Positions 42,477 to 52,822 of a stretch of 64,000 nucleotides of DNA are shown one piece after another (within the stretch, counting starts at the first letter, position 1; each line of letters begins with the position of its first letter). The notes below the pieces were generated by a model that saw only the letters and a program-made list of their open reading frames with translations, was not told where the DNA came from and did no database searches. The position numbers were made by a program, and so were the translations under genes. The DNA lies in NCBI RefSeq assembly GCF_001275385.1, contig NZ_LGIW01000015.1:930001-994000 (forward strand), in the 5' to 3' direction. The stretch comes from Exiguobacterium sp. BMC-KP (GTDB lineage Bacteria; Bacillota; Bacilli; Exiguobacteriales; Exiguobacteriaceae).

Positions 42477-42788
42477 TAGACCCAATCTTATTCCGAGTGT
42501 TTTGCTTTGAATTAAAATAAAAAAATTGATTCTCTTATTGTTTAACCTTTGCCAGATAAATCTGTTCATAACAAATTAAAATGAATGATGAATATAGAAA
42601 AAACGCATCCTATTCTTAACAGATGCGTTCATTCGTCATATCGTCATATGGTATCTTTACTATTTGTTTTATTCGTCACACCATCTTAGGATTGGTTTGA
42701 TGGTTTAGAAAGTCTGATTAACCTGATGTGGTTTAGTCTATTGAACGGATTTTGCTACATAGTATTTGGAACCATAAGATGGATCATA
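42477..42788. other. Intergenic region, 312 bases, one terminator
   Basis: AT-rich. The only structure seen is the hairpin at 42603-42630. No open frame with a ribosome binding site and no repeat family is visible; most of the rest may be the 3' remains or leader sequence of the neighbouring units. Confidence 0.5.
42597..42630 (-). terminator. Terminator of the broken PLC-like gene
   Basis: Stem AACGCATC / GATGCGTT with a 12-base loop and six T on the minus strand (AAAAAA on plus). It lies about 160 bases after the pseudogene end and closes the GNAT-PLC transcription unit. Confidence 0.75.
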
Positions 42789-43412
42789 TCAATCGTTCGG
42801 CGATGATGCTTTTGATATATCGACCCTTACACCTTTTTTACGTAAGTGATGAATGGACCGTTCAATCGCTGTTTCGATATAGCCGTCCAATTGATGCGGT
42901 AACAAAATCTCATATTCTTGTTGCAGAACGGTTCGTCGATCCTCCTCTACCTCTCTAATGAAATGCGGAAGTGCTTTCCATCTCGACTGCATACGTACCT
43001 CATTAAGCACTCCGAATAGTGCCTGCTCATCCCAACTTACGAACGAAGCAATTCACGTATTAAACCTGCGGAAATCATTATGATATCTTGAACCGATTGA
43101 GGAGTCTGTTACGATCGCTTGCCGTAACCAACTCATATAAAAACCGCGTAACCAAATATCATCTGCTATCAGATGAACGTAATATCCACACCGAAATGAT
43201 TGATTCCATGAAGTTGATTCTCCCCAAAATGTCTCGTAATCAATTGCTCGTGTTCCACTCTCTAATTCACCCGTATAATAGTGGGCTTGCTCCTTGTCGC
43301 CGTAACGGGCATCCGGCGCGACTGTTCCGAGAAGGAATCGAGCAGGTTCTAGTTCCGGAAGTAACGTAATCAATCGTTGTCCGATGTAAGCATGCATTAG
43401 CCGTGAACCCAT
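42789..43412 (-). pseudogene. Zinc-dependent phospholipase C-like protein broken by an in-frame TGA
   Basis: A 207-residue frame that is intact except for TGA at 43053-43055 (codon 120). The first part, MGSRLMHAYIGQRLITLLPELEPARFLLGTVAPDARYGDKEQAHYY, with the later FRCGYYVHLIADDIWLRGFYMSW and RYHNDFRRFN, is typical of zinc-dependent phospholipase C/HD-like hydrolases (metal-binding His/Asp). After the stop, the same frame continues IASFVSWDEQALFGVLNEVR... to 42789 without another stop. A single CGA-to-TGA change would explain it. It starts 5 bases after the GNAT stop, so both are in one unit. Confidence 0.72.
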
Positions 43413-43417
43413 CTTAC

Positions 43418-43987
43418 TTAATTCCCTTCGTAATCACTGCGCGTGATCGCATAAATCTTTAAATCCCAGAAACGATCTTTAACGTATAAAGCACTCCGAG
43501 AGACACCTTCAAACGTCATACCGATCTTTTCCATGACACGCGCTGATCCATCGTTCGCAACAAAACAGCGAGCTTGAATACGCTCGAGTCCGAGTGTCTC
43601 AAAACCATACTGCACGAGACGCGCTGCTGCTTCCGGCATCAAACCCTTCCCCCAGTAGTCGCGCGACAACGCATAACCGAGTTCTGCTTGCTGTTGCTCA
43701 AACGAGACTTTAATGAAGTCAATCGTGCCGATAACTCGACCGCTTGTTTTGTCTTCGATTGCCCAAGGGGCTGGATTTCCTTGTTCATATTGTCGAAGAA
43801 TATATTCGACGAATTTCTCGGAATCTGTGAGGGTTTCGTGGGCATGCCAACTGACATACCGCGCTGTCTCTTCATCTTTTGTATAGGCATAGATATCTGC
43901 TGCATCTCCAGCGCGAACCGAACGTAAACGAAGCCGCTCTGTTTCGAGTACAGGTAATGCCTGATATAAATCAACCGTTGATAACAT
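43418..43987 (-). CDS. GNAT acetyltransferase (RimJ/RimL type)
   Basis: A 189-residue N-acetyltransferase. The start is LPVLETERLRLRSVRAGDAADIYAYTKDEETARYVSW, the centre APWAIEDKTSGRVIGTIDFIK, and the acetyl-CoA region AELGYALSRDYWGKGLMPEAAARLVQYGFETLGLERIQARCFVAND, ending with SARVMEKIGMTFEG. It matches the ribosomal-protein alanine acetyltransferase-like family; the true acceptor is unknown. The ATG at 43987 has GAAGGG before it; the longer frame overlaps the divergent MFS gene. Confidence 0.92.
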   Translation of the reverse strand: MLSTVDLYQALPVLETERLRLRSVRAGDAADIYAYTKDEETARYVSWHAHETLTDSEKFVEYILRQYEQGNPAPWAIEDKTSGRVIGTIDFIKVSFEQQQAELGYALSRDYWGKGLMPEAAARLVQYGFETLGLERIQARCFVANDGSARVMEKIGMTFEGVSRSALYVKDRFWDLKIYAITRSDYEGN

Positions 43988-44117
43988 GATTGAACCCTTC
44001 TTCCCTTGATTTTTTCCAAGTATACCCACTCTTTGATAAAAAGTATAGAGATATACGAAAACGTTATCAGAATTTTCTGGTATACTATTGGAAAATGATG
44101 TAAGAAAGGATGCTGTC

Positions 44118-45329
44118 ATGACTTCTCGGGAACGGACTCTCTTAAGTGCGCTTGGTATTTCGCAGTTCGGCGACTTCATTTATCTCGTTGCGATCAACGT
44201 CTATATTTATCGCTTGACTGGCTCCGCATCCGCTGTCGCTGTGCTTTGGATCATCAGCCCTGTCGTCTCCCTCGTTATCAAGTCGTTCGCTGGTAGCTGG
44301 GTCGACCGCTCCGACTTACGCCGCCTGTTGATTCAGACTGATTTATTGCGTGCTTTTTTAATCGGTATTTTGCCGTTTCTACCGTTATCGATGCTTTACA
44401 TCGACTTGATTGCCTTAGCTGTCATCAAAGCAGTCGTCGAACCCGCTACCTTAACCTACGTCGCGACGCTTGTTCCGCAAACAGACCGGATATCTTTTAA
44501 TGCCTATCGTAGTCTGATCACGTCAGGTGCCTTTTTGATTGGTCCGGCTCTCGCTGGTGGACTGCTTTATATTGCATCTGCTGACCTTGCCATTTGGCTC
44601 AACGCAATCTCGTTTCTCGTGTCAGCTGTTCTGTTGATGCGGCTGCCGCATTTTTCCGCTTCAATTGAACGAGGGATGAAGCTGCAAGACGTCCTGTCCG
44701 ATTGGCGGCTTGTCTACCAGTTCAGTAAAGACGCGCGTTATATGACCGGACTGTATATCCTCGCGATGCTGATGATGATTGCGACACTTGCACTCGATAC
44801 ACAGGAAGTCGTCTTTTTACAGCGAAGCATCGGTTTATCAGAAACCGACTACGGTTTGTTGATGAGTTTGACAGGGATCGGTTCTGTTACCGGTAGCTGG
44901 TTCGTCGCCCGTTATGCCAAAACGCTCTCCGTTCGAACATTATTAACGATTGGATATACGTTTGTCGCTATCGGTTACATGCTGTACGCAGTTGCAGATT
45001 CGTTTTCAATCGTCTGCACCGGTTTCCTGTTGCTCGGATGTTTTCACGCATTCGCAGGTACCGGTTTTCTGACCTTCCAACAGACGAACATTCCGCTTCA
45101 CTTGATGGGACGCTTTACAAGTCTATACGGTGTCGGTGTCAGTCTGCTACAAATTATAGCGATTGTCAGTATCGGTCTACTCGGTGATATTTGGTCGATT
45201 CGCTTTAGTACAATCCTATTTGCTGGTCTCCTCGTGATCGTGACGATCTGCTTTCTTGGAATGGTTCTCCTCCCGAGAAAACAACGGTATTTCACAACGG
45301 AAGAAGTCAAAGAAGAACAACATGCTTAA
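44118..45329 (+). CDS. MFS transporter (multidrug-efflux-like)
   Basis: A ~403-residue membrane protein with twelve predicted helices, beginning MTSRERTLLSALGISQFGDFIYLVAINVYIYRLTGSASAVAVLWIISPVVSL. A short A-motif-like GSWVDRSDLRRLLIQTD connects helices 2 and 3. The family resembles MdtG/enterobactin-exporter-type MFS proteins. AAAGGATGC lies before the ATG at 44118; the open frame upstream overlaps the divergent GNAT gene's leader. A hairpin terminator follows. Substrate unknown. Confidence 0.9.
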   Translation: MTSRERTLLSALGISQFGDFIYLVAINVYIYRLTGSASAVAVLWIISPVVSLVIKSFAGSWVDRSDLRRLLIQTDLLRAFLIGILPFLPLSMLYIDLIALAVIKAVVEPATLTYVATLVPQTDRISFNAYRSLITSGAFLIGPALAGGLLYIASADLAIWLNAISFLVSAVLLMRLPHFSASIERGMKLQDVLSDWRLVYQFSKDARYMTGLYILAMLMMIATLALDTQEVVFLQRSIGLSETDYGLLMSLTGIGSVTGSWFVARYAKTLSVRTLLTIGYTFVAIGYMLYAVADSFSIVCTGFLLLGCFHAFAGTGFLTFQQTNIPLHLMGRFTSLYGVGVSLLQIIAIVSIGLLGDIWSIRFSTILFAGLLVIVTICFLGMVLLPRKQRYFTTEEVKEEQHA

Positions 45330-45330
45330 A

Positions 45331-45366
45331 AACAGGGAACCCAGTCAGCGCGAGGTTCCCTGTTTG
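45331..45366. terminator. Hairpin between convergent genes
   Basis: Perfect 12-bp stem AAACAGGGAACC / GGTTCCCTGTTT; the DUF402 stop codon lies inside the loop. Works for both flanking genes, though the T-tail is short. Confidence 0.75.
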
Positions 45367-45902
45367 AGTTGCTGTTCTAAACGTTTTTTCATAACTTCGG
45401 CATGTGCGACGAGATGAAAAGATCCATCTTCTAGTTGTTTCTGGAGCCGTTTTGCCTCCGCCCAAGCGAGCGCGTAGTCTGCTTGTGAGACATCCCCTTG
45501 CTCCCGTGCTGCTTCCAGTTCATCCGCGTCGACTAGTAAGACTTGTCCCGACGGCAGAGCGATCAGATCGAGAAATAGATCCTCCCAGTAAATACGTCCG
45601 TCCTCGACCCCAGTACGAAGACAGATATCGACATAGGTCTGAACTAACCGACCAGAAGCATCAAACATCGAGGTCACCGCGTGATGAGCATCGTTTGGAA
45701 ATTGTTGTACCCAGACGTAACCATCATCAGCGATTCGAATCGTTTCGTCACCATAACGGACATCTAATGGTGAAGCGACTTCAATAAGCTGAAGAAGCGT
45801 CACTTGCCCTTGAAACACTTCATTCTCGACCTGTTCTTGAACATAGTGTCGCTGTATAATACGATGCCAGTCACGCCGATCGGCATAGCGTTTTTTTATC
45901 AT
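45345..45902 (-). CDS. DUF402-domain protein
   Basis: A 185-residue protein of the DUF402 / FomD-like fold, with IRIADDGYVWVQQFPNDAHHAVTSMFDASGRLVQTYVDICLRTG and IYWEDLFLDLIALPSGQVLLVDADELEAA. The conserved Asp/Glu set (YVDICLRTG, WEDLFLDL, DADEL) binds metal in nucleoside di/triphosphate phosphatases of this family. This member ends in an extra charged helix (HAEVMKKRLEQQLKQG). GGAGGACAGG precedes the ATG. Cytoplasmic, monocistronic. Confidence 0.88.
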   Translation of the reverse strand: MIKKRYADRRDWHRIIQRHYVQEQVENEVFQGQVTLLQLIEVASPLDVRYGDETIRIADDGYVWVQQFPNDAHHAVTSMFDASGRLVQTYVDICLRTGVEDGRIYWEDLFLDLIALPSGQVLLVDADELEAAREQGDVSQADYALAWAEAKRLQKQLEDGSFHLVAHAEVMKKRLEQQLKQGTSR

Positions 45903-45965
45903 CTACCTGTCCTCCGTTTTTCTCTAGTGTGCCATACCTATCCTCTTTTTCATTCCAATCCTTTT

Positions 45966-45998
45966 AAAAAAAGAGGCAACGGATTTTTCCGTCGCCTC
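45966..45998 (-). terminator. Terminator of the beta-glucoside operon
   Basis: Stem GAGGC-ACGGA / TCCGT-GCCTC with one mispair, T loop, and a seven-T tract on the minus strand, just after bglA. Confidence 0.88.
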
Positions 45999-46004
45999 GC
46001 TTCA

Positions 46005-47477
<1,473 letters not shown>

Positions 47478-47486
47478 CTATTTCTC

Positions 47487-49379
47487 TTACTTGATGATTG
47501 TTAAAATCCGTGTATTTGCCGTCGTGACGGTCTCGTCCGTCGGCAAGATTTGCGCATAACTTTGGGTGTTCGTGATGATGATCGGCGTAATCGTCTCGAG
47601 TCCATGCGCTTCAATCGCTGTAGCATCAAACGTCACCAATCGATCACCGGTCTTCACCGCTTCACCTTCTTTCACGTGGAGCGTAAATGGCTTCCCGTCA
47701 AGCGTCACCGTCTCGAGACCGACATGGATCAAAACTTCGACGCCGCTCGTTGACCGTAGCCCGATTGCGTGACCAGATGGGGCAATCATGACGACGGTTC
47801 CTTCAAATGGTGCCGTCACCTCATTGCCTGTTGGACGAATCGCTACTCCCTGACCCATTGCCCCCGAAGCAAAGACGGGATCTGGTACATCCGATAAGGC
47901 AACGATTGTTCCTTCAAGCGGTGCACGCAACGTCTCTTCGTTCGTCAGTGTCGCACTGACTTCTTGTTCAGCTACAGGTGTCGCTGTCGTTTCAGTCGCG
48001 ACGACAGGTGCTGCTTGTTCACCAAAACCGAATACTTGAATCAAAACAATCGGCAGAATCAAGGCAATCGCTGTTCCAATCAATAAACCGATGATGGACG
48101 ACGGGTAGTCAGAATCAATTCCGTTGACGAGTGTCAATGGTCCCGGTAATCCGGCATAGGCAAAGTAATACGGTTTAAAGAAACTCGCCGTGACAGCACC
48201 GATTGCACCAGAGATACAACCATAGATGAAGGGCTTCTTAAAGCGAAGCGTCACGCCATAAATGGCTGGTTCTGTGATCCCGAAAATACCCGTCAATCCG
48301 GCTGAGACACCAACTTTTTTCGTTTCTTTATTTCGTGCTTTTAAGATAACGCCGATGACGGCACCAATTTGAGCGATGACAGCAATCGTTTGATACGCTT
48401 GGAACGAATCGCGACCGTATTGCTCGAAGTTCGCGAGAACCATCGGCGTGACACCCCAGTGAACACCGAAGATGACGATGACTTGCCAGAAGCCACCAAT
48501 GATCAGACCAGCGACCGCAGGAGCATTCTCTGCTAAGTAGTTATACCCGTTTGCAATCCCTTCTGCACCAAGTGTCGTAATCGGTCCAATCAATAGAATC
48601 GTAAGTGGAACCATTAACACCATGCTGAAGAACGGAACGAACAATGGACGAATGACTTCATGGATCGTCTTGTTCAGGAATTTTTCGACATAAGACAGAA
48701 TCCAGACGAGGAATAATGGCGGTAACACGGATGACGTATAGGTTGTTCCGGATAAAGCAATTCCTAGAAACGTGATGGATTCACCAGCAGTGATACGCGT
48801 CGCGATGTCCGCCCACGTCGGACTGACCAGTGCCGCACTACAGGCAACAGCGATGAAGGCGTTGACCTTAAAATGATTCGCTGCCGTAATGGCAATGAAG
48901 ATCGGTAAGAACGTGAATGGTGCCCATGAGATAAAACTGAAGACTTCATAGGTACCCGTCTTTGCGAATGCCGGAAAAGCAAGTGTCGTCAAAATCAAAG
49001 TTCCCTGCAGAATCCCCGCTGCAGCCAAGATATAGACGAATGGTGCAAAAACGGCTGACATCGTTGCAATGATTCGGTTGAGGACCGTCCCTTTCGGTGC
49101 CTCTTCCGCTTCTGGCTGATCAAGATTGACGAGCTTCAGAAATTCTTGATGGACTTCACCTACGTGTTGACCAATGACGATTTGAAACTGTCCTCCTGAC
49201 TCGACGACTGTAATGACGCCAGGTAATGTACTGACCGTTTCTTTCGCTGCCGGGTCCGATCGTTTTAAGACAAGACGAAGCCGTGTAGCGCATCGAACAG
49301 CACTGATGACGTTCTCTTCTCCACCGACGGCTTCTAAAATCGAGTGCGCCAGTCGTTGATAATCGCGAACCTTACCCAT
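47487..49379 (-). CDS. bglP: Beta-glucoside-specific PTS EIIBCA
   Basis: A 630-residue fused phosphotransferase permease. The IIB domain is at residues 1-90, with the phospho-Cys in ISAVRCATRLRLVL. The membrane IIC domain spans about 105-470 and includes FGITEPAIYGV. A Thr/Ala/Glu-rich linker leads to a IIA domain at about 480-630, with the phospho-His in VEVLIHVGLETVTLDGKPF. It imports beta-glucosides with phosphorylation. GGGAGG precedes the ATG. It is followed by bglA (18-base gap), and divergent from a GntR/UTRA regulator gene. No BglG/LicT antiterminator structure was found between them. Confidence 0.95.
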   Translation of the reverse strand: MGKVRDYQRLAHSILEAVGGEENVISAVRCATRLRLVLKRSDPAAKETVSTLPGVITVVESGGQFQIVIGQHVGEVHQEFLKLVNLDQPEAEEAPKGTVLNRIIATMSAVFAPFVYILAAAGILQGTLILTTLAFPAFAKTGTYEVFSFISWAPFTFLPIFIAITAANHFKVNAFIAVACSAALVSPTWADIATRITAGESITFLGIALSGTTYTSSVLPPLFLVWILSYVEKFLNKTIHEVIRPLFVPFFSMVLMVPLTILLIGPITTLGAEGIANGYNYLAENAPAVAGLIIGGFWQVIVIFGVHWGVTPMVLANFEQYGRDSFQAYQTIAVIAQIGAVIGVILKARNKETKKVGVSAGLTGIFGITEPAIYGVTLRFKKPFIYGCISGAIGAVTASFFKPYYFAYAGLPGPLTLVNGIDSDYPSSIIGLLIGTAIALILPIVLIQVFGFGEQAAPVVATETTATPVAEQEVSATLTNEETLRAPLEGTIVALSDVPDPVFASGAMGQGVAIRPTGNEVTAPFEGTVVMIAPSGHAIGLRSTSGVEVLIHVGLETVTLDGKPFTLHVKEGEAVKTGDRLVTFDATAIEAHGLETITPIIITNTQSYAQILPTDETVTTANTRILTIIK

Positions 49380-49407
49380 ATTGTGACCTCCCCTGAATAT
49401 GACGCGT

Positions 49408-49421
49408 TGAATACCCTTTCA
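49408..49421. promoter_or_regulatory. Candidate cre site in the bglP leader
   Basis: TGAATACCCTTTCA differs from the CcpA consensus TGWAANCGNTNWCA at two positions. It lies between the operator dyad and the bglP start, a usual place for catabolite repression sites of PTS operons. Confidence 0.35.
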
Positions 49422-49423
49422 TT

Positions 49424-49445
49424 TTAATTGTACATGAACAATTAA
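49424..49445. promoter_or_regulatory. Dyad operator between bglP and its GntR regulator
   Basis: Perfect 8-base arms TTAATTGT and ACAATTAA around ACATGA. A half-site TTAATTGAACA follows at 49462. UTRA-type GntR repressors commonly bind dyads of this ATTGT/ACAAT form. Confidence 0.65.
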
Positions 49446-49496
49446 TCAATACATAAATAATTTAATTGAACATTATATTAATCAAAAGATAGCTTA

Positions 49497-49505
49497 TGCT
49501 ATACT
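49497..49505 (+). promoter_or_regulatory. Extended -10 promoter of the GntR regulator
   Basis: TGCTATACT lies about 38 bases before the regulator start and within a small dyad (ATAGC / GCTAT). Confidence 0.45.
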
Positions 49506-49542
49506 GAACGAAGAAAAAGTTCGTAAGAAAAGAAGGTGTCCT

Positions 49543-50253
49543 ATGCTGAAATATCAACAGACTGCTGATGAAATCGAGCAATACATAGAACAACATGAGT
49601 TAAAGCAAGGCGATAAACTCCCCATTCTCGAAGAATTAATTCGCCAGTTCGCTGTCAGTAAGACGACGATGACAAAATCACTCGAATTACTCGAACGAAA
49701 AGGGATCATCTTTCAAGTCAGAGGAAGCGGCATTTTTGTCCGGAAGACGAACCGCGCTGGCTACATTCGTCTGTTTTCTACACAAGGCTTTAAGCAGAAC
49801 CTTGTCGACCATACGATTGAATCGTCCGTACTAGCACTCGATCAACTCGCTGCAACGGAGAGCATCGCCAAAAATCTTGGTATCGATTCGGGTGAGACGG
49901 TATATTACGTCAAGCGGATTCGCTATATCGACGGCAAGATCCTGTGCCTTGAGGAATCCTATTATCGCCAATCGATCGTCCCGTATTTAAATCGCGAAAT
50001 CGTCGAGCAGTCGATTTTCGAATACTTAGAGACGGCATTGCAATTGAACATCGGATTTTCTGATATGTACATGCATGTAGGAAAACTCAACGCTATATCT
50101 GCAGCACACCTCGAACTTCAAGAAGGTGATCCTGGATTAACAATCGAGACGGTTTTTCACTTAACGAATGGTCGTCCGTTCGACTATTCCGTCATTACGT
50201 ATCATTACGAACACTCGCAGTTTGTCGTCCAAGCAAACGGATTATTCCTTTAA
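49543..50253 (+). CDS. GntR/UTRA-family regulator of the beta-glucoside operon
   Basis: A 236-residue regulator: winged helix MLKYQQTADEIEQYIEQHELKQGDKLPILEELIRQFAVSKTTMTKSLELLERKGIIFQVRGSGIFV, then a UTRA effector domain from about residue 95 (RIRYIDGKILCLEESYYRQSIVPYL, and RPFDYSVITYHYEHSQFVV). By position it represses bglP-bglA and responds to a phosphorylated beta-glucoside; this is inference. AAGGTGTCCT precedes the ATG. Two possible operators lie in the 163-base divergent region. Confidence 0.92.
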   Translation: MLKYQQTADEIEQYIEQHELKQGDKLPILEELIRQFAVSKTTMTKSLELLERKGIIFQVRGSGIFVRKTNRAGYIRLFSTQGFKQNLVDHTIESSVLALDQLAATESIAKNLGIDSGETVYYVKRIRYIDGKILCLEESYYRQSIVPYLNREIVEQSIFEYLETALQLNIGFSDMYMHVGKLNAISAAHLELQEGDPGLTIETVFHLTNGRPFDYSVITYHYEHSQFVVQANGLFL

Positions 50254-50260
50254 TGAAACG

Positions 50261-50330
50261 AAAAAAAAACGAAATCTGATGATCGTCCTCATTTTAGTGA
50301 AGACATTTCATCGGATTTCGCTTTTTCTTT
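50261..50330. terminator. Bidirectional terminator with a stop codon in its loop
   Basis: Arms CGAAATCTGATGA (50270-50282) and TCATCGGATTTCG (50308-50320), nine A before and CTTTTTCTTTT after. The stop codon of the convergent small membrane gene lies in the loop. Confidence 0.85.
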
Positions 50331-50711
50331 TAAGAAACTAATTAATGCTATTATACAGAATGGATAGATTATTAATACGCCAATCAGTAATAAACCAAGT
50401 ACCGGGCTCGGAAAATCGGCTGGACGCGTGACGGGAAACCATCGACTCATTGCATACACCATCAAGACGAAATACAGTGCCCAACTGAGACATAGCGCCC
50501 ATGTGAGTCGACTTCGAACCATCGCCTCCTGCATAAGGCAGATTGATTTAAAGAATAAGATGATGCACAAAATAACCAACAGAATGTCCAATATGTAAAA
50601 CATCCGGTAAGATAAGCCAGTTATCCGAATGATTCGTTCAATATTTACTGTCATTTCAGTTGGGATGAATAAAATTATGGCAAAAAACAGACTCCAACCA
50701 TTCCATTTCAC
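50289..50711 (-). CDS. Four-helix membrane protein
   Basis: About 140 residues with four predicted membrane segments, including LFFAIILFIPTEMTV, YILDILLVILCIILFFKSI, LSWALYFVLMVYAM and LGLLLIGVLIIYPFCIIALI. A GTG at 50711 is a plausible start (AAGG 11 bases before); the GTG at 50723 overlaps that site. It immediately follows the gene for a small anchored protein on the same strand (gap of a few bases), so they form an operon. Function and family not recognised. Confidence 0.65.
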   Translation of the reverse strand: MKWNGWSLFFAIILFIPTEMTVNIERIIRITGLSYRMFYILDILLVILCIILFFKSICLMQEAMVRSRLTWALCLSWALYFVLMVYAMSRWFPVTRPADFPSPVLGLLLIGVLIIYPFCIIALISFLKEKAKSDEMSSLK

Positions 50712-50726
50712 AAATAATCGCACCTT

Positions 50727-51068
50727 CTATATACCAATTTCTTCTTTACTAGAAGCCTCTAGATAGAGTTCCCCGTCAAACGTCGTCAAGGCAATCACTT
50801 TTCCGTCTCTTTCATACCAAGCCGTTGCCCCTTCACGATCAAGTTCTTCCCACCCTGCTTGGCGAATCCACGTTCCATACAATACACCTGGACCATCTGT
50901 TTCTGAAACGAGATGGGTTTCGATTTTCAACTCCCCTTGCTTTTCGACTACCGTTGCAAAGCGAGGGACAGGAAATCCTGATACTGTTGACTCCTGAAAA
51001 CCGATATACCAACCGCCAGCAATGACTATAAAAGTAATCGACACAATCGCTATCCATTTCTTTTTCAT
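50727..51068 (-). CDS. Small membrane-anchored protein
   Basis: A 113-residue protein with one N-terminal membrane segment (WIAIVSITFIVIAGGWYIGF) and an extracytoplasmic domain that looks beta-rich (ETHLVSETDGPGVLYGTWIRQAGWEEL, ATAWYERDGKVIALTTFDGELYLEA). The ATG at 51068 lies 7 bases after AAGGAG; a GTG at 51074 is within it. Organised with the four-helix gene downstream. I do not recognise the family; it may be an envelope accessory protein. Confidence 0.65.
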   Translation of the reverse strand: MKKKWIAIVSITFIVIAGGWYIGFQESTVSGFPVPRFATVVEKQGELKIETHLVSETDGPGVLYGTWIRQAGWEELDREGATAWYERDGKVIALTTFDGELYLEASSKEEIGI

Positions 51069-51074
51069 ACGCAC

Positions 51075-51390
51075 TCTCCTTCACTTTTCCATCTCCATCT
51101 TCAACTTGCCAATAAATGGTCTTCATTTCCTCATTCTACAGACGGATTACTGATTTTTTAGTTATGAAAACATCTGAAATTTGTTTTTGATTTATGAAAA
51201 CAATTAAATTTTTTTCAATTTTTTTCATGAAAAATGCACACCCGTGTTCGTCCTTACAGTAGCAACGGTTTGACAACTCCCGGCACAGAGCCATTTTCAG
51301 TCGTTTTCAACTGATTAAGCAGATTAGCAACTTGACTTCATTTTCTGCTATGGTACGATACGAACTTATCAAAGGGAGTGAACAGAACTT
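51075..51390. other. Intergenic region of 316 bases with repeats and a GC-rich block
   Basis: It contains two identical TTATGAAAACA copies (51162 and 51192, 30 bases apart), an A/T tract, then a GC-rich block at 51237-51290 that ends in GCACAGAGCC. A promoter for the MFS gene lies at the right end. No frame with a ribosome binding site is visible and no known riboswitch was identified. Confidence 0.5.
51332..51359 (+). promoter_or_regulatory. Sigma-A promoter of the MHS transporter
   Basis: TTGACT (51332-51337) and TACGAT (51354-51359) with 16 bases between, followed by a GGGAG ribosome binding site about 15 bases later. TGCTATGGT inside could give an extended -10 instead. Confidence 0.5.
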
Positions 51391-52776
51391 ATGAAATTCA
51401 GAAAAGAAAAAGTCAATGTCGTCGACATGAAGCAAACCAAAAAAAGTGTCTACGCGACCGGAATTGGGAATGCGATGGAATGGTTCGATTTTGGTCTTTA
51501 TTCCTATCTCGCAATCATCATCAGTCAAAACTTCTTTAGTGCTGTTGAAAATGATGAACTGAAGCTTGTCTTTACATTTGCGACGTTTGCGATCGCTTTT
51601 TTAATGCGACCAATCGGCGGAATCGTCTTTGGACGAATTGGAGATCGACTCGGACGAAAGGTCGTCTTGACGACAACGATTGTCATGATGGCTGGATCGA
51701 CACTCATCATCGGGTTATTACCAACCTATGACCAAATCGGGATTTGGGCACCGATTCTATTATTGTTAGCCCGTATCCTGCAAGGTTTTTCAACAGGTGG
51801 TGAATACGCCGGCGCAATGGTCTATATCGCCGAATCGTCACCCGACAATAAACGAAGCGCTCTCGGAAGTGGACTTGAAATCGGGACACTCGGTGGGTAT
51901 ATCTTAGCGTCGTTACTCGCAACAACGCTTTTCGTCACATTATCAGATGATCAAATGGCATCGTGGGGATGGCGTATCCCATTCATTCTTGGAGCACCAC
52001 TCGGTTTGTTTGGCCTCTACTTACGTCGCCACTTGGATGAATCACCGATCTTCGAAAACGAAATTAATGAGAATACGGAAGAACCTGCGACATTCCGCGA
52101 AATCCTTCGTGATCATAAACGTGATATTATCGTTTGCTTCATCGCTGTCGCCTTCTTCAATATTACGAACTATATGCTCTTATCGTACATGCCATCGTAC
52201 CTCAATGAAGTCATCGGCATGTCAAGCTCGACAAGTACGATCTTAATTACCGGTGTTATGGTGATCATGATTCCACTCGCTTATTTCTTCGGGAAACTAA
52301 GTGATAAAAAAGGGAATCGTAAAATCGTCTTGTTCGCACTAGCAGGTCTATCATTACTATCCATCGTATCGTTCTTCTTGATTGGACTAAAACCACTCTT
52401 GTTCGTCGGAATCGGTATCTTCATCCTCGGTTTCTTCCTGGCGATCTTTGAAGGTACGATGCCAAGTCTACTGCCAAGTATCTTTTATACAGATGTTCGT
52501 TACCGGACGCTTTCCGTCACATTCAACGTCTCGGTTTCAATCTTTGGTGGTACGACGCCACTTGTGTCAACATGGCTCGTCCATACGACTCAAAATCCGC
52601 TTGCTCCTGCCTTTTATTTAACGGCAGTCAGTGTCATCGGATTCGTCACGTTCTTCTTCTTCTTTAAAAATACAGCCGGTAAAGCACTCAAAGGGTCGCA
52701 TCCAACTGTATCCAGTGAAAAAGAAGTTTCAACAATTGCGAAAAAACCGGAAGATGCCCTCTGGTGGGCAGAGTAA
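51391..52776 (+). CDS. MFS transporter, metabolite:H+ symporter (ProP-like)
   Basis: A 461-residue protein with twelve helices. [28 protein letters not shown] at the N-terminus is the classic ProP/MHS signature, and helix 2-3 loop reads [37 protein letters not shown] and [18 protein letters not shown] also match. Such proteins import proline/glycine betaine, dicarboxylates or shikimate with protons; the substrate here is not fixed by the sequence. The ribosome binding site is GGGAG, rather far (12 bases) from the ATG used. Confidence 0.92.
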   Translation: MKFRKEKVNVVDMKQTKKSVYATGIGNAMEWFDFGLYSYLAIIISQNFFSAVENDELKLVFTFATFAIAFLMRPIGGIVFGRIGDRLGRKVVLTTTIVMMAGSTLIIGLLPTYDQIGIWAPILLLLARILQGFSTGGEYAGAMVYIAESSPDNKRSALGSGLEIGTLGGYILASLLATTLFVTLSDDQMASWGWRIPFILGAPLGLFGLYLRRHLDESPIFENEINENTEEPATFREILRDHKRDIIVCFIAVAFFNITNYMLLSYMPSYLNEVIGMSSSTSTILITGVMVIMIPLAYFFGKLSDKKGNRKIVLFALAGLSLLSIVSFFLIGLKPLLFVGIGIFILGFFLAIFEGTMPSLLPSIFYTDVRYRTLSVTFNVSVSIFGGTTPLVSTWLVHTTQNPLAPAFYLTAVSVIGFVTFFFFFKNTAGKALKGSHPTVSSEKEVSTIAKKPEDALWWAE

Positions 52777-52788
52777 TTCCTATAGTAA

Positions 52789-52822
52789 AGAGCCGTCTTC
52801 TTCATGAAGACGGCTCCTTTTA
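52789..52822 (+). terminator. Terminator of the MHS transporter gene
   Basis: Perfect 11-bp stem GAGCCGTCTTC / GAAGACGGCTC, TTCAT loop and T-rich tail. The convergent HAD gene ends inside it. Confidence 0.88.

Noticed and set aside
43053-43055. Selenocysteine at the in-frame TGA of the phospholipase-C-like gene
   Set aside because: No SECIS-like hairpin directly follows, the family does not use selenocysteine, and an arginine codon changed by one transition explains it.
51237-51300. GC-rich block as a riboswitch (ykkC, SAM, ZTP, preQ1 types considered)
   Set aside because: None of the conserved core sequences of those classes could be matched on either strand.
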